A stretch of 64,000 nt of DNA. Origin: Limnephilus marmoratus. Lineage: Eukaryota; Arthropoda; Insecta; Trichoptera; Limnephilidae. Location of the stretch: assembly GCA_917880885.1 (NCBI GenBank), contig OU862906.1, forward strand, positions 63,406,665 to 63,470,664, in the 5' to 3' direction. The translations under genes were made by a program, and so were the position numbers. Positions 41,883 to 51,905 of this stretch are shown here, piece after piece. Each line of letters begins with the position of its first letter. Within the stretch, counting starts at the first letter, position 1. The notes under the pieces are model-generated. The model worked only from the letters and a program-made list of their open reading frames with translations. It did not search any database and was not told the origin of the DNA.

Positions 41883-42055
41883 ACACATACACCTTGATGT
41901 ATAATATAAAACTTGCTGAGTTGTGGATAACTGCTGCAAATTGATTGACCGGCGAATTGAGGTTAAGTTGACACCACGCCGCGTGCATCACTATATTTTT
42001 GCAGGAGGAAGGCAAAAAGTAATAAAAAAAAATCTTGTTTAGTGTAGTAATCAAG

Positions 42056-43810
42056 ATGGAAGGAAACCAAAACGTGTTAAAACTGGAAGGTTCGAGAAAC
42101 TGGAATGTTTGGAAGTTCCAGACTACAGTCCTTTTACGTGGACAAGGATGGTTCGATGTTGTTGAAGGCCGAAGTATAAAACCTAAAGAACAGGCACAGA
42201 AAATTCTTTGGGAAAACAAGGATGCGAAGGCTCAGACCTTAATAGTCACAAGGATGACAGAAAATGTTATGTTGCACATTATATCCTGTTCTACTTCAGC
42301 GGAAATATGGAAAAAGTTGCAGAGTGTGTATGAACAAAAGACGGAGACTAGCATTCACATTGTTCAACAGCGATTTTTCCAGTACAAATACGAAAAAGGC
42401 ACAGAAATGTCTGCGTTTTTGTCGAAAATCCAAGAAATGCAGAACCATTTAAAGCAAATGGGGGAAGAGATTTCTGAGAAATTTGTAATAACCAAAGTAC
42501 TTATGTCGCTGCCAGAAGAATATAAACATTTTGTTTTGGCTTGGGAAGCTGCCCCTGATGATAAGCAAACCTTGGACAACTTAGTGGCCAGGTTATTGAT
42601 GGAGGAAGAAAGGCTTATGGATAAGAATAATGAACATCAGCAAACTTCATCATCGTCAGCTTTTTTAATGAAAAATAAAAAGACTGGGAAGTGTTTCAAA
42701 TGTGGGATAATGGAACATTTCCAGAGCGAATGTAAGAATAATAAAAATAATAGTGAAAATAACGTAATTAAAAAATGTTTTTATTGCAATAAAGTTGGGC
42801 ACAACAAGAGTGAGTGCTGGAATAAGAAACGAAAGGAAAAAAATGCGTTTGTAGTACAACAAATACCTAAAGAACTTTATCAACAGTCAAAATGGTTAGT
42901 GGACACAGGTGCTAGTCAACATATGTGTCAAGATAAAAATCTGTTTTCGACATTTTCACCAGAAGTGTCACAAAAGTCTGTGATAATAGGTGATGGTACT
43001 GAAATAAATGTTAGCTGCGGAGAAGTGGAGCTAGAGGTATTCAATGGACACCAGTGGGTCGAGGCAACCATAGATAATGTACTGTGTGTGCCAGACTTAC
43101 AAATAAACTTGTTATCTGTGAATTGTACAACAGACAAAGGTTATGTCATGTTGACAGATCAAAACATTTGCAAGTTTTTCAAGAATAATAAAGTATGTGC
43201 GGTAGCAAATCGTGTTGGAAATATGTATATTATGGATGTTCGTTATAAATATAAAAATTGCTTTGCAAATGTAACTACAGTTAAATCAAGCTTGAGTGGG
43301 TGGCATGAGAAACTTGTACACCAGAATATACAGAAGGTGAAAAACGTGTTAGAGAGCAATAATATTAAAGTCTCAAGTAATTCTCTTCAGAATTGTCAAG
43401 GCCGCTTACAGGGTAAATCACACTGGCTGCCCTTTATGAACACTGAGATAAAACCTGTCTTTGAGGAATGCGTTAGCTTAAACCTAGAGTCTGTAACAGA
43501 AACACTTAACAATGAAACTGACAATAACCAGCAAGAGTTAGTAGAAGATGTTGTGAATGATCCAAACATTACAAATCAGATGTCAGATGATGAGCAGCAC
43601 AGCTTATATGAACCTGAAGAAACAAGTGATGAAGACAGTGAACGCGATAGTACATTAAAGCCAGCTTCTCCTCGTCGAACCAAACGTGTCAGAAACGCAC
43701 CACAATTCTATACTTGCCAAAATGTGTACACTGCAGAGACAGAACCAGGCACCTATAAGGAAGCTATGCAGAGGAGTGATGCCTGTCAGTGGGAAGAAGC
43801 TGTCAAATAA
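42056..43810 (+). CDS. Copia gag-pol polyprotein, internally deleted
   Basis: The frame opens at 42035, but ATG at 42056 (MEGNQNVLKLEG) is the likelier start. Numbered from 42035: Gag helical region (8-200), two CCHC knuckles CFKCGIMEHFQSEC (220-233) and CFYCNKVGHNKSEC (248-261), protease motif WLVDTGASQ (287-295), and a GAG-pre-integrase segment WHEKLVHQN (423-431). Around 452-475 it jumps past the integrase core to an acidic linker and RRTKRVRNAP (pre-RT). It stops at 43810; remains of RT (WVFKIKKVDNTIQYKARLV) follow out of frame with the main ORF. Confidence 0.85.
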   Translation: MEGNQNVLKLEGSRNWNVWKFQTTVLLRGQGWFDVVEGRSIKPKEQAQKILWENKDAKAQTLIVTRMTENVMLHIISCSTSAEIWKKLQSVYEQKTETSIHIVQQRFFQYKYEKGTEMSAFLSKIQEMQNHLKQMGEEISEKFVITKVLMSLPEEYKHFVLAWEAAPDDKQTLDNLVARLLMEEERLMDKNNEHQQTSSSSAFLMKNKKTGKCFKCGIMEHFQSECKNNKNNSENNVIKKCFYCNKVGHNKSECWNKKRKEKNAFVVQQIPKELYQQSKWLVDTGASQHMCQDKNLFSTFSPEVSQKSVIIGDGTEINVSCGEVELEVFNGHQWVEATIDNVLCVPDLQINLLSVNCTTDKGYVMLTDQNICKFFKNNKVCAVANRVGNMYIMDVRYKYKNCFANVTTVKSSLSGWHEKLVHQNIQKVKNVLESNNIKVSSNSLQNCQGRLQGKSHWLPFMNTEIKPVFEECVSLNLESVTETLNNETDNNQQELVEDVVNDPNITNQMSDDEQHSLYEPEETSDEDSERDSTLKPASPRRTKRVRNAPQFYTCQNVYTAETEPGTYKEAMQRSDACQWEEAVK

Positions 43811-43984
43811 GAACTGGATACCCTCAAAGCAAATAATACTTGGACAGTGTGCGCTGTACCTCAAAAACAAAACATTATTTGTAGTAAGTGGGTATTCAAA
43901 ATAAAGAAAGTTGATAATACTATCCAATATAAAGCAAGATTGGTTCCAGAGGTTTTGAAAAGAATGTATTACATTGAGCAGGGG
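43811..43984 (+). pseudogene. Copia RT N-terminal remnant and purine tract
   Basis: After the TAA the frame continues ELDTLKANNTWTVCAVP, CSKWVFKIKKVDN and YKARLV, the first RT residues, then breaks into the region before the 3' LTR. ATTGAGCAGGGG (43973-43984) is the purine-rich tract. Confidence 0.75.
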
Positions 43985-44198
43985 TGTTAAAATATACAAT
44001 GTAATACATTATTTTAACAATAATAATGTTGGTTTAAGGGTTGGCAACATTTTGTATGTGGCAACCCATTTTAGTTCTTTTGTTTTTTCTCTGTGCTCCA
44101 AGCGTTCTTCTCTTGTTTTCATGTAATACGTACATCTTAAAATAAAACCAGTTATTAAAGTGTTATATTTCTTTTTATTAACTCAGTAGATTACAACA
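43985..44198 (+). repeat. Copia 3' LTR (~214 bp)
   Basis: TGTTAAAATATACAATGTAA to TAGATTACAACA. It differs from the left part of the 5' LTR by only a few bases (for example AATGTAAT versus AATGAAAT), so the insertion is fairly recent. Confidence 0.85.
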
Positions 44199-44393
44199 CA
44201 TCCCAAAAACAAATAGTTTGAGTCAACGTTTTGGACAGCGTCGCAGTGTCCACAATCAGGGCAGATCCGGCAGATCCGGTAGATGTGCGGTCTGCCGGAT
44301 CTGCCCTGATGATGGCCACTGCAACGTTGTCCGAAACGTTGGCTCAAGAAGGAGGTAGCGCAATACGACATAACACCCCAAAAACAAATAACA
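44199..44393 (+). repeat. Family C hammerhead-repeat array, right part
   Basis: Resumes with CCCAAAAACAAATAGTTTGA, an inverted degenerate unit (CAGTGTCCACAATCAGGGC), then a forward unit ending AACACCCCAAAAACAAATAA. Continuous with 37510-37836 before the Copia insertion. Confidence 0.8.
44303..44343 (+). ncRNA. Hammerhead-like ribozyme motif, family C right unit
   Basis: Stem I GCC (44303-44305) with GGC (44341-44343); CTGATGA (44306-44312); stem II GGCCA/TGTCC with one mismatch; GAAA (44333-44336); CGTT next. The core is intact. Confidence 0.55.
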
Positions 44394-46328
44394 AAAATAC
44401 TTTTCGCCGTGAAAATCTTAAAACGTATCTGAGCATTGTTTCTTGTTCATCGTTTCCATCCTTGCAACATGAAACGTCTAAAAAATTTTATCATAAAGGT
44501 AGTACTTACATCACATCATATAAACGTACGAGTGTGTTAATATAAAATGATTTTATTGATGATGTTTTAATAAAAGAAAACAGCGCATCTATTGGAAGAA
44601 TCTTACTGAAAAATACCCCAATAGGTATAAAAATCCTATAAAAAATGTTATGCACTGCCCGCGGAATTTAGTTCGGCTTCGCCCAGTTTGAGGGTTGGTG
44701 ACCATCCAACTGGTTCCAAAAATAGCCAATTCCTCGGATCCACTGTGATCCAGTGACAGCTAGTCACCGAGACGAAATAACCGTGGCAGTGTGGCAGGCA
44801 ATGATGTCATATGTAATATATAGCCGCGTGATACTACTTTCACAACTCGTCAAGTATTACCGTCAATCTTTCCAAATCTGGAAAGATTCTTAAATTCTAT
44901 AAGCTCGTAGTACTTATACCTAGGGGGGAAACGTCCCCATGCGAGCTGCTGACGGAAACCAAATTACAACGGTAGCTGTGCTTGAAATTTCACGTACATG
45001 GATATTTATATGGTGCGGCGGGTAAGGCGCAGCGGCGGACATGCATTCGAAGCCGGGTTCTTGAATTCAATCACGCAAATGTTACCCTATTAATAACGTT
45101 CGACGTTCGATAATGGGAACAAGAGAAACAATAAAAAATTCAAATAATGCTGTGAACATTGTTATTATTACACAAAAGTTAGCAAATCAGTTGTTATTAA
45201 ATTAAAAAATGTCGACTGATCGCAAAGGCAAAAAAGCAACATTCTCAGAAGTGGATGATTGTATGGCTAAGCGCCTTATTTAAAATTTCCATCTTAAATA
45301 TGTTTTTGTAATTACAATTAGATTAAAAGATGTCGAGAGTCAGAATAAGAGAACAGTATCTATGAAATTAAGAAAAAACGTGCATGAAGCATAGAATGTG
45401 CGCAAAGACATTGTTAAAACAGTGATAGTTAGTTAGTTTGCTGCAGGATTAAACTGTCCGTAAAAAAGGGGCTATAACTGGATATAATGGTTATAAATGA
45501 AGGTTACAAATCTCTGGCAACACCCAAAAATACAATAGATATTCTAAAGGATTCTTTCGAAAAATCTGAAATTTTGCCTTCTCATGTTCGTGGTTTTCTC
45601 CTAAGCGATCATCTGTCATATTTTGATTAAAAATACCATAATATAACTTAATATTTCCGCGCGTTTCCCCAAGCTGTTGAGCGCTTAATGTTATTTTGTT
45701 TCTTTGCCCAGAGAAGCGTGTCGTTCCCATGTGCTTTTGCGTAATTCGTTTCGAACGCCCAATTTTCGATTGGGAAATTCGATCCGAATGTGTCACTACA
45801 ATATGTGCGTTGTCAGTTTCGGTCCGATTTATATGTACGCGTGTCAGTTTTATTTTTACGTGCAATAAATCAAGAAATAATTGAGGAGGACATAATGTAC
45901 CTCGCGTGAGGCTTTTACAGATAAATAAATTTGAGGTGGCTTTTGTCAGGATAAACCGATAAATAATTGATTGAAATTCTCCGAAATAAATGACGTAGGT
46001 ATTAACGTGAAAGCACTGTCTCCGTAAAATGCGGAAAAGGTTGAGTTTTCACATAAAACTTATTCATACATATTTTCTAGAGTTGAGAATACTTATGGCA
46101 AAGCCCATGTGAGAACCAACTATTAAGAAATGAAACTTTGCCAGAAATGACAAAGTCCTTTTTACAAGAAAGGAATCGGAATTATTAGTACTTCCTAGTA
46201 TTCCTCGTCCCTCCTCGTTCCTCTACCCCATTTTAAGGCCAAGGCATAATCGAAATTAAAAAAGCTTAAGGCATCAATAAATTCAGAAACTTTTTAAGAG
46301 ATATTATTTAAGTTTGAATGGATTTACT
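44394..46328. other. Unassigned DNA
   Basis: A segment at 44664-44704 (GTTCGGCTTCGCCCAGTTTG, GGTTGGTGACCATC) recurs in the TIR element at 6999-7041. A 124-codon minus frame at 45491-45865 has no recognised domain. CGGCGGGTAAGGCGCAGCGG and GGGTTCTTGAATTC near 45015-45065 are only loosely tRNA-like. No gene is supported. Confidence 0.4.
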
Positions 46329-46425
46329 TTTTTTACAATAGCTCCACACAAGAGGCCCCGAGGAACAAAATTTCCCTTAGGGCCATTGTCATCTTTAGGG
46401 ATGTTGTTGGACGATCTTTTAAAAC
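46329..46425 (-). repeat. Family B fragment
   Basis: T run, CAATAGCTCCACACAAGAGG, GTCATCTTTAGGGATGTTGT; cut at 46425 by an hAT-like end. Confidence 0.65.
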
Positions 46426-46560
46426 AGGGGTGGGGAACCTTTTTACCATCGGGGGGCATTTGGAGTATCACCCGCGGGCCGCACTAAGATTTTTAGGCTT
46501 GAGGGGGGGGGGGGAGGGGATTTAGCTACAAGAATATATTATTATACTAAATTTCACGTG
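46426..46560 (+). mobile_element. hAT-like terminal fragment
   Basis: CAGGGGTGGGGAACCTTTTT at 46426 fits the 5' terminal repeat of hAT transposons (CAGRG start). It continues with GGGGGCATTTGGAG and CCGCGGGCCGCACTAAGA. No matching right end was found, so it is a fragment. Confidence 0.5.
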
Positions 46561-46804
46561 GATTGCCTCCAACTCATCGAAATAAAATCCAACTGGAGGC
46601 TGAATACTGATCCGTATGTTATCAAGAGTTTGCGTTAGAGCGTGTCTATGTCTTCTTTGGTTTGTGGTTTTCATTGCAGGTTCCTACTGATTTCTATCAC
46701 TTAAAACCAAAATAATTATGATTGCGACAGATACGTGCCCTAAGACATATATTGCGCGAAAACAGTAAATTATTACAAAATATCAGTAAAATTGAATATT
46801 TAAT

Positions 46805-46859
46805 CTTTTTTTTTAAAAAGAAAGGCAAACATTTCCGAATTACGAATATCCCTGACAAT
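46805..46859 (-). repeat. SINE family E, copy 2 (left part)
   Basis: T run then GAAAGGCAAACATTTCCGAA and ATCCCTGACAAT, like 3301-3365 of copy 1. It breaks at the Gypsy LTR and resumes at 50247. Confidence 0.65.
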
Positions 46860-47313
46860 TGTGGCGAGCCAACGCTCACGTACGTACCTACCTAAGGTAT
46901 GTACCTGCGCAATACGGCGACATCGTCGCCTGGCACGACTGACACGGAGAAGTACTTACCAACCTGCGCTGAAATATATGGCATATCGTCGCACCTTATG
47001 GAAAATTGGAATGGAGCATTCAAATTCCCTGTAAATTAGGCGTTAGAACCATTGAGAAACGTGTCGCATTCTCTCGATATTACCAGCCGAATTATTAAAC
47101 CGTTACCTCCGCCACGGCGTTATAAAAGCCGGAGTAATGGTTTGACCCAGTCAGTCTATAGATCAGCAAGCCAAACATTTATTGTCCCGTTATTTACTAC
47201 TGTCGCGCTCCGTATTCCGATAATATTGTGAATTTTAATTCTTATTAAAAACTATCAACAGATAATTCTAGTGTTTTCTTTTACGCGTTTACGTAGCACG
47301 TCTGATTGCTACA
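46860..47313 (+). repeat. Gypsy 5' LTR
   Basis: TGTGGCGAGCCAACGCTC to GTCTGATTGCTACA. A TATA box TATAAAAG lies at 47121-47128, with CAGTCAGTC downstream as a possible start region. Confidence 0.88.
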
Positions 47314-47314
47314 G

Positions 47315-47331
47315 TGGTGACCCCGACGTGA
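47315..47331 (+). other. Gypsy primer-binding site (tRNA-Trp type)
   Basis: TGGTGACCCCGACGTGA starts one base after the LTR and matches the complement of the tRNA-Trp 3' end as I recall it (TCACGTCGGGGTCACCA). Confidence 0.6.
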
Positions 47332-47332
47332 T

Positions 47333-48200
47333 AGGTAAAGTGGCAGGTAAAGTCACTTGGTCCAGCAGTCGTCGGTTGCGGATATCTCCCAGCAGCTCAA
47401 ATTTTTCCAGGAAGTTCGCTCCAATGATGGGCTTGGAGACTTCAGCAATGACGAAGCTCCAAATGAAGTCGCGTCGGAGACTTAAGTCAAGATTGAGCGT
47501 TAGGCTGCCGTAAGTTGCGATGGTGCTGCCATTTGCGGCCGCCAGTTCATAAGCTTGCTTGGCTGGACGACCTTGAACCAAACGCCGTGGAAAAACACAG
47601 AGGTCCGCGCCGGTGTCCACAAGAAACTGGGTACGCGTTCCCCGGTCGGTGACGAAAAGGCGACATACTTGAGTCGGGCTGCTGGTGCTGTTTCCCTGCT
47701 CGAAGTTGCAGTGTTTCCTGCATTAACGCGCCTTGGTCCCGAAGTTCCAGTAGTACCAGCACGTGTCTTCAGGTTGCCGATCCTTGGAACTGCTGCGAGA
47801 GCGATGGTCTCGCCAACGAGGGCTGGTACTCCTGGATTGTCATTCTTTGGAGCGCAGCGCCGATATTTCTCGTCGTAGGGTGGTCAGTTCTTCCTGGAGT
47901 GGCCTCATCATCTTCTCCATCTTGGTAACCAGACCGTCTTCAATATTTTCTCCGGCAAATGCATTAATCCCTGGTCTGCCGGCGTAGCCATCGATTGCGT
48001 CCGCGAGGTTCGCCACCTTGTCCAGCGAGGCTTCCTGCTATGTGGCCAGAACAACCTGCATGCTCCGAGGGAGTCTGCTGCCCATCCATAAGGTCTTCAG
48101 TACCTCATCGGGCACAGCGCTGCCCGTGAGGGTGCGTAGACGACACGGAACTGGAAAAGTGCCTACAGGGAGGTTCTAACCTTCAGCTAATAAAGGTGCG
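47333..48200 (-). pseudogene. Gypsy gag C-terminus, zinc knuckle and protease, inverted
   Basis: Reading the minus strand from 48200: Gag-like LTGSAVPDEVLKTLWMGSRL and LDKVANLADAIDG, coiled LVTKMEKMMRPLQEELTTLR, a knuckle YYWNFGTKAR (stop) CRKHCNF, then FLVDTGADLCVFPRR, the protease active-site DTG, and IIGANFLEKFELLGDIRNRR. The order is normal within the block, but its direction is opposite to the LTRs, PBS and integrase. Confidence 0.8.
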
Positions 48201-48225
48201 CATTTCCCGGCATCGACACTCAACT

Positions 48226-48597
48226 TTTTTACCGCACAAGAATCTCAACTGCTCCCGTCTGGAGCCAGTGAGACTATGGCATCCCCAATTGGGGTATGTT
48301 GTGAGGCTGAAGGTAGTGGGGAAAGAGGAAGGTTGGGAAGTACCTGGCTATTCAGATCTGGTCACTAAACACGGCTAAAGCCATTTTCAAGCAACGTTTC
48401 AATTCTGAATGGTGGGCTTCCACCAGGGCGATACTGGTAGTATCTTCCACTCTGGAACATGCCGCAAATGTACTATATATTATTTTAAATGAATTAATTG
48501 TGAAATAACACAAATTAATCAAATAAAATTTATTTGCGCATGCCGGGTTCGAACCCGCGACCTCCGGATTGTGAGTCAAGAGTCTTAACTCTACTGC
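48226..48597 (-). repeat. tRNA-derived SINE (family A) inside the Gypsy element
   Basis: CCGCACAAGAATCTCAACTG at the left to GGGTTCGAACCCGCGACCTC (reverse of a B box GGTTCGAACCC) and GGATTGTGAGTCAAGAGTC at the right. A nearly complete copy placed between the inverted gag block and integrase. Confidence 0.8.
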
Positions 48598-48609
48598 AAT
48601 TTATCGACA

Positions 48610-49762
48610 AATTACCTTTATTACAAATTACCAGACCTTTCGTCATAAAGAAATTCCGTTCTGCAGCTTTCAATGCGGTCCATCAGCTGGCTCACCCAGG
48701 CATCAAGGCAACGGTTAAACTCTTAACTGAACGTTATGTCTGGCCGAGCATCAAAGCTGACACAAGGAAACTCGCACGCAACTGTCTCCAGTGCCAACTA
48801 AGTAAGGTGTCACGTCACGTATCAGCACCCCTTGGAACCTTTCCTAGAACTTCATCCAGATTTGAACATGTCCATATCGACATCATCATCATGCCCAAGT
48901 CAGAAGGATGCCGGTACTACCTTACATGCGTAGACCGGTTCACGAGATGGCCAGAAGCGTTCCCTATCAAGGACCAAGAAGCAGAAACGGTGGCGCGCGC
49001 ATTCTACCAGGGTTGGATCACCAGGTTCGGAACCCCGCTTCCAATCACCACTGACAAGGAAGACAATTTGAGTCAAGGCTGTTCAGGCAATTGAACTGCT
49101 TGGCAGCTACGACTCAGATTCATATCACCGCATACCACCCTGCAGCAAACGGCATGTTGGAAAGGCTACACCGCCAGCTCAAGGCAGCGATCAAATGCCA
49201 CCAGAAGGACCGCTGGACCGAAGTGCTTCCCACTGTTTTAATGAGAATTAGAGCAGCCCGGAGAGACGACCTCGCTACCACCTCGGCCGAGCTGGTATAC
49301 GGCGAGCCGCTTCGCTTACCAGGAAAATTCCTCGCTGCACGACCAGCAACCTGCGACAATACGAGCAACTTCCTCAAGGAACTTCGACAGCACTTCAACG
49401 AACTTCGACCGGTTGAAGGTACCCGCCGTAGTGAAGGACGTCATTTCATCTTCAAAGACCTACCCACAGCGACTCACGTCTTCTTGAGGGACGACACCAT
49501 TAAGAGCCCGCTTCAGCAACCATATAGCGGCCCTCACCAAGTCGTCCACCGGATTGGTAGAACCTACGTCATCCTATGCAAAGGAAAAGAATTAACCGTG
49601 AGCATTGACCGCCTCAAACCGGCTTACATCGCCAAGGAACCGAAAGAAGCCACAACAGAGATACCACCAACCCTTCCAAAACCAACCATCGAACAGGATC
49701 GGACTCACACGACTGCTCGTTCAGGAAAGCGTGGTCGTTTTCCCGACTACCTCAATGTCTAA
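48610..49762 (+). pseudogene. Gypsy integrase with C-terminal domain, one frameshift
   Basis: The zinc-binding part reads [17 protein letters not shown] and NCLQCQLSK (HHCC). The core holds EHVHIDII (first Asp), ITTDKE (second Asp) and, after a shift near 49065-49090, YHPAANGMLERLHRQLKAA with the catalytic Glu. A C-terminal region follows (HVFLRDDTIKSPLQQPYSGP, a GPY-type module) and ends KRGRFPDYLNV. The start of the polyprotein is missing. The D, D and E residues are all present across the two frames. Confidence 0.85.
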
Positions 49763-49815
49763 ACGACTCGCACTTTCATCGCAGCCCTTATCTGTGCTGA
49801 TGGGGGGGGGGGGTG

Positions 49816-50246
49816 TGTGTCTAGCCAACGCTCAAGTACATACCTACCTAAGGTATGAAATCGTCGCCTGGCACGACTAACACGGAGAAGTACTTACCTA
49901 CCTGCGCTGAAATATATGGCATATCGTCGCACCTTATAGAAAGTACCGGAGCATTCAAATTCCCTGTACATTAGACTTAGAACCATCAAGAAACGTGTCG
50001 CATTCTCTGGTAATAACCAGCCGAATTATTAAACCGTTACCTCCGCCACGGCGTTATAAAAGCCGGAGTAATGGTTTGACTCAGTCAGTCTACAGATCAG
50101 CAAGCCGAACAAATTGTCCCGTTATTTACTACTGTCGCGCTCCGTATTCTGATAATATTGTGTAATTTTAATTCTTATTAAAAACTATCCAGAGATAATT
50201 CTAGTGTTTTCTTTTACGCGTTTACGTAGCACGTCTGATTGCTACA
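49816..50246 (+). repeat. Gypsy 3' LTR
   Basis: TGTGTCTAGCCAACGCTCAAG to GATTGCTACA, with TATAAAAG at 50055-50062. It lacks about 20 bp near its start compared with the 5' LTR (the GTACCTGCGCAATACGGCG block). A 12-base G run (49802-49813) replaces the usual purine tract. Confidence 0.88.
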
Positions 50247-50375
50247 CAATATTTGAAAATCTTCTACTAGCGGAAAATGTTGCTTGTTTCGTGATGGAGG
50301 ACTTATTCAGCGGAATCGAACATGGGATGACTGGGTGACTCCTAAACGCGATGCCAACCACATCCACTGACTGGT
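50247..50375 (-). repeat. SINE family E, copy 2 (right part, tRNA-like head)
   Basis: GGAAAATGTTGCTTG, GTGATGGAGGACTT, then GGAATCGAACATGGGATGAC (reverse of a B-box) and ACGCGATGCCAACCACATCC, parallel to 3412-3505. Confidence 0.6.
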
Positions 50376-51129
50376 CTGAGTACCAAAAAAAGTTAAAAAA
50401 ATATTGAGTACGAATTAATCAGCATATTTGAAAATAAACTGTTTAACATTATATTCTTGCGGAGCTTCTCACTATTTATTCTTCAAATTTCATTTATTAA
50501 ATGCATTCACTAGCTGAAGCGCAACGTTGTGTTCAATTGGGACCGGGTTTAGAACCCAGTTAGTAATGAGTATTACCGCCGAGCAAAATAGGTTGTCATT
50601 TTATTGCTACTTCAAGGACCCATTCCCATTGAGTACATCTATGCGAAGAGGACTTCATGTTCAAATCACTGCGGTGTAAAGTACGTCTCAAAGGGCTTAC
50701 CGTTAATCGGGCCCCCAGCTTCCGACATCACTGCAGCGCGAATGCACTCAAGACACTGAACCGGTATTCAATAGAGGTGTCATATACAGGGTGTTAAGGC
50801 ACGTACTTGACTTACTTTTACTAATGTTTCTTGACATGGAGAAAAAAATGAGAAAAAGTATGAAAAAGAGTATGCAATTCACACGCGGTGTAAGTGAAAC
50901 TTTCATAAAACTAAAAGAGACAGAAGTGGGGAGACTACGAAACACTTTTTTAATCAATGAGAAGGATGATTTTTCTATATTTTTGTCGTCGCATTCCAGT
51001 GCACCTTTCCTTTACATTTGGTCATCTTATTAGTATGGGTGATTTCTTCTTCAGAGTCGCTAGATGTCGCTTTGTTATGTGTTTTCTTAGCCTGTTCATT
51101 TTGGAGTGGTTTAAAGATTGGATATTGAT
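50376..51129. other. Unassigned DNA
   Basis: TACAGGGTGTTAAGGCACGT at 50785 may be a terminus related to 21195-21218. No gene. Confidence 0.4.
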
Positions 51130-51905
51130 TCTACAAATATATATATAACTAGCTGGTCCCGGCATGCGTTGCTATGCCATTTAATAAAGAAATTGTTTCT
51201 TCCTGAGTGTCCTTTCCTATTCGTCCCGTTCCCCTTCCGCCTCTCCTTCTTCTCCTGCGTCCTCTTCCCTCTCGCGTTCCCACTCCGTCACCTCCACCTT
51301 CCCTCTCCCCACTCCACTCCCCCCCCTTCCCCCGTCCCGCGAACCCCCCTCCCGAGTTCTCCTCCCCCCTCACACGTCCTTTTCCCCTCCCGCGTTCCCC
51401 TTCCCCCTTCCCCGCCTTCCCTCTTCCCTATCCCGCTCCCTCGTCCCGCCGCGTTCCATATATTCAATCCCAGTACTTTCAGTTTTTAAACAGCCCGCGT
51501 GCCACCTTTTACAATTTTTATTCAAATTTCTATTTTTCATGTATATTAGATTTTGTACCTAACATAGGTACATATTTAAAATATCTAAAATTCTTGACTC
51601 GATTCAAACTATTAGGGGAGTACCTACTTAAAATAAATTTTTCAACTTTTCAAAAATAAAATCCTGATTAAACAATCATTCATTGTTTTGCAAAATGTCA
51701 TCTCTAACACGCGAACTGTCAAACGTGCGATGTTTTCTGTTATTATCTAATTTTCTGCGCATTTTCTTAATTTTTATCTCCATAAGAACCATCCTCGAAC
51801 TTCAAGGAATATTCTAAAAAAAGAATTAGCGAAATCGGTTCAGCCGTTCTCGAGATTTGCGCTTACCAACAAATTTAACGATTCATTTTTATATTATAGA
51901 TATAT
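51130..51905. repeat. Old interspersed repeat with a long pyrimidine tract
   Basis: Begins TATATAACTAGCTGGTCCC and GGCATGCGTTGCTATGCCAT, a start seen in many insect repeats, and ends AGCGAAATCGGTTCAGCCG then TTTATATTATAGATATA. Positions 51190-51460 are C/T-rich (CCTTCCCTCTCCCCACTCC), which creates proline- and serine-rich open frames on the plus strand and glycine/arginine-rich frames on the minus strand; these are not genes. Confidence 0.5.

Larger units (their letters stand above)
37837..44198 (+). mobile_element. Copia-type LTR retrotransposon, deleted and interrupted
   Basis: It starts TGTTAAAATATACAATG and ends AGATTACAACA, with CACCC before and CATCC after (5-bp duplication, one change) inside a family C unit. 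LTRs are at both ends, with a primer-binding site, a shortened gag-pol and a purine tract TTGAGCAGGGG before the 3' LTR. A LINE lies in the 5' LTR. Integrase core, most RT and RNase H are gone. Confidence 0.9.
46860..50246 (+). mobile_element. Gypsy-type LTR retrotransposon with inverted gag-protease block
   Basis: LTRs 46860-47313 and 49816-50246, CAAT duplicated outside (46856-46859; 50247-50250), primer-binding site, then an internal region in which gag and protease run on the minus strand while integrase runs on the plus strand. RT and RNase H are absent and a SINE sits between the two blocks. Confidence 0.88.

Noticed and set aside
47555..47987. Plus-strand frames of 74-107 codons
   Set aside because: Antisense to the inverted Gypsy gag-protease block on the minus strand.
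51118..51659. Proline-rich frames on plus and a glycine/arginine-rich frame on minus
   Set aside because: Produced by a C/T-rich tract; open frames exist on both strands and carry no domain.
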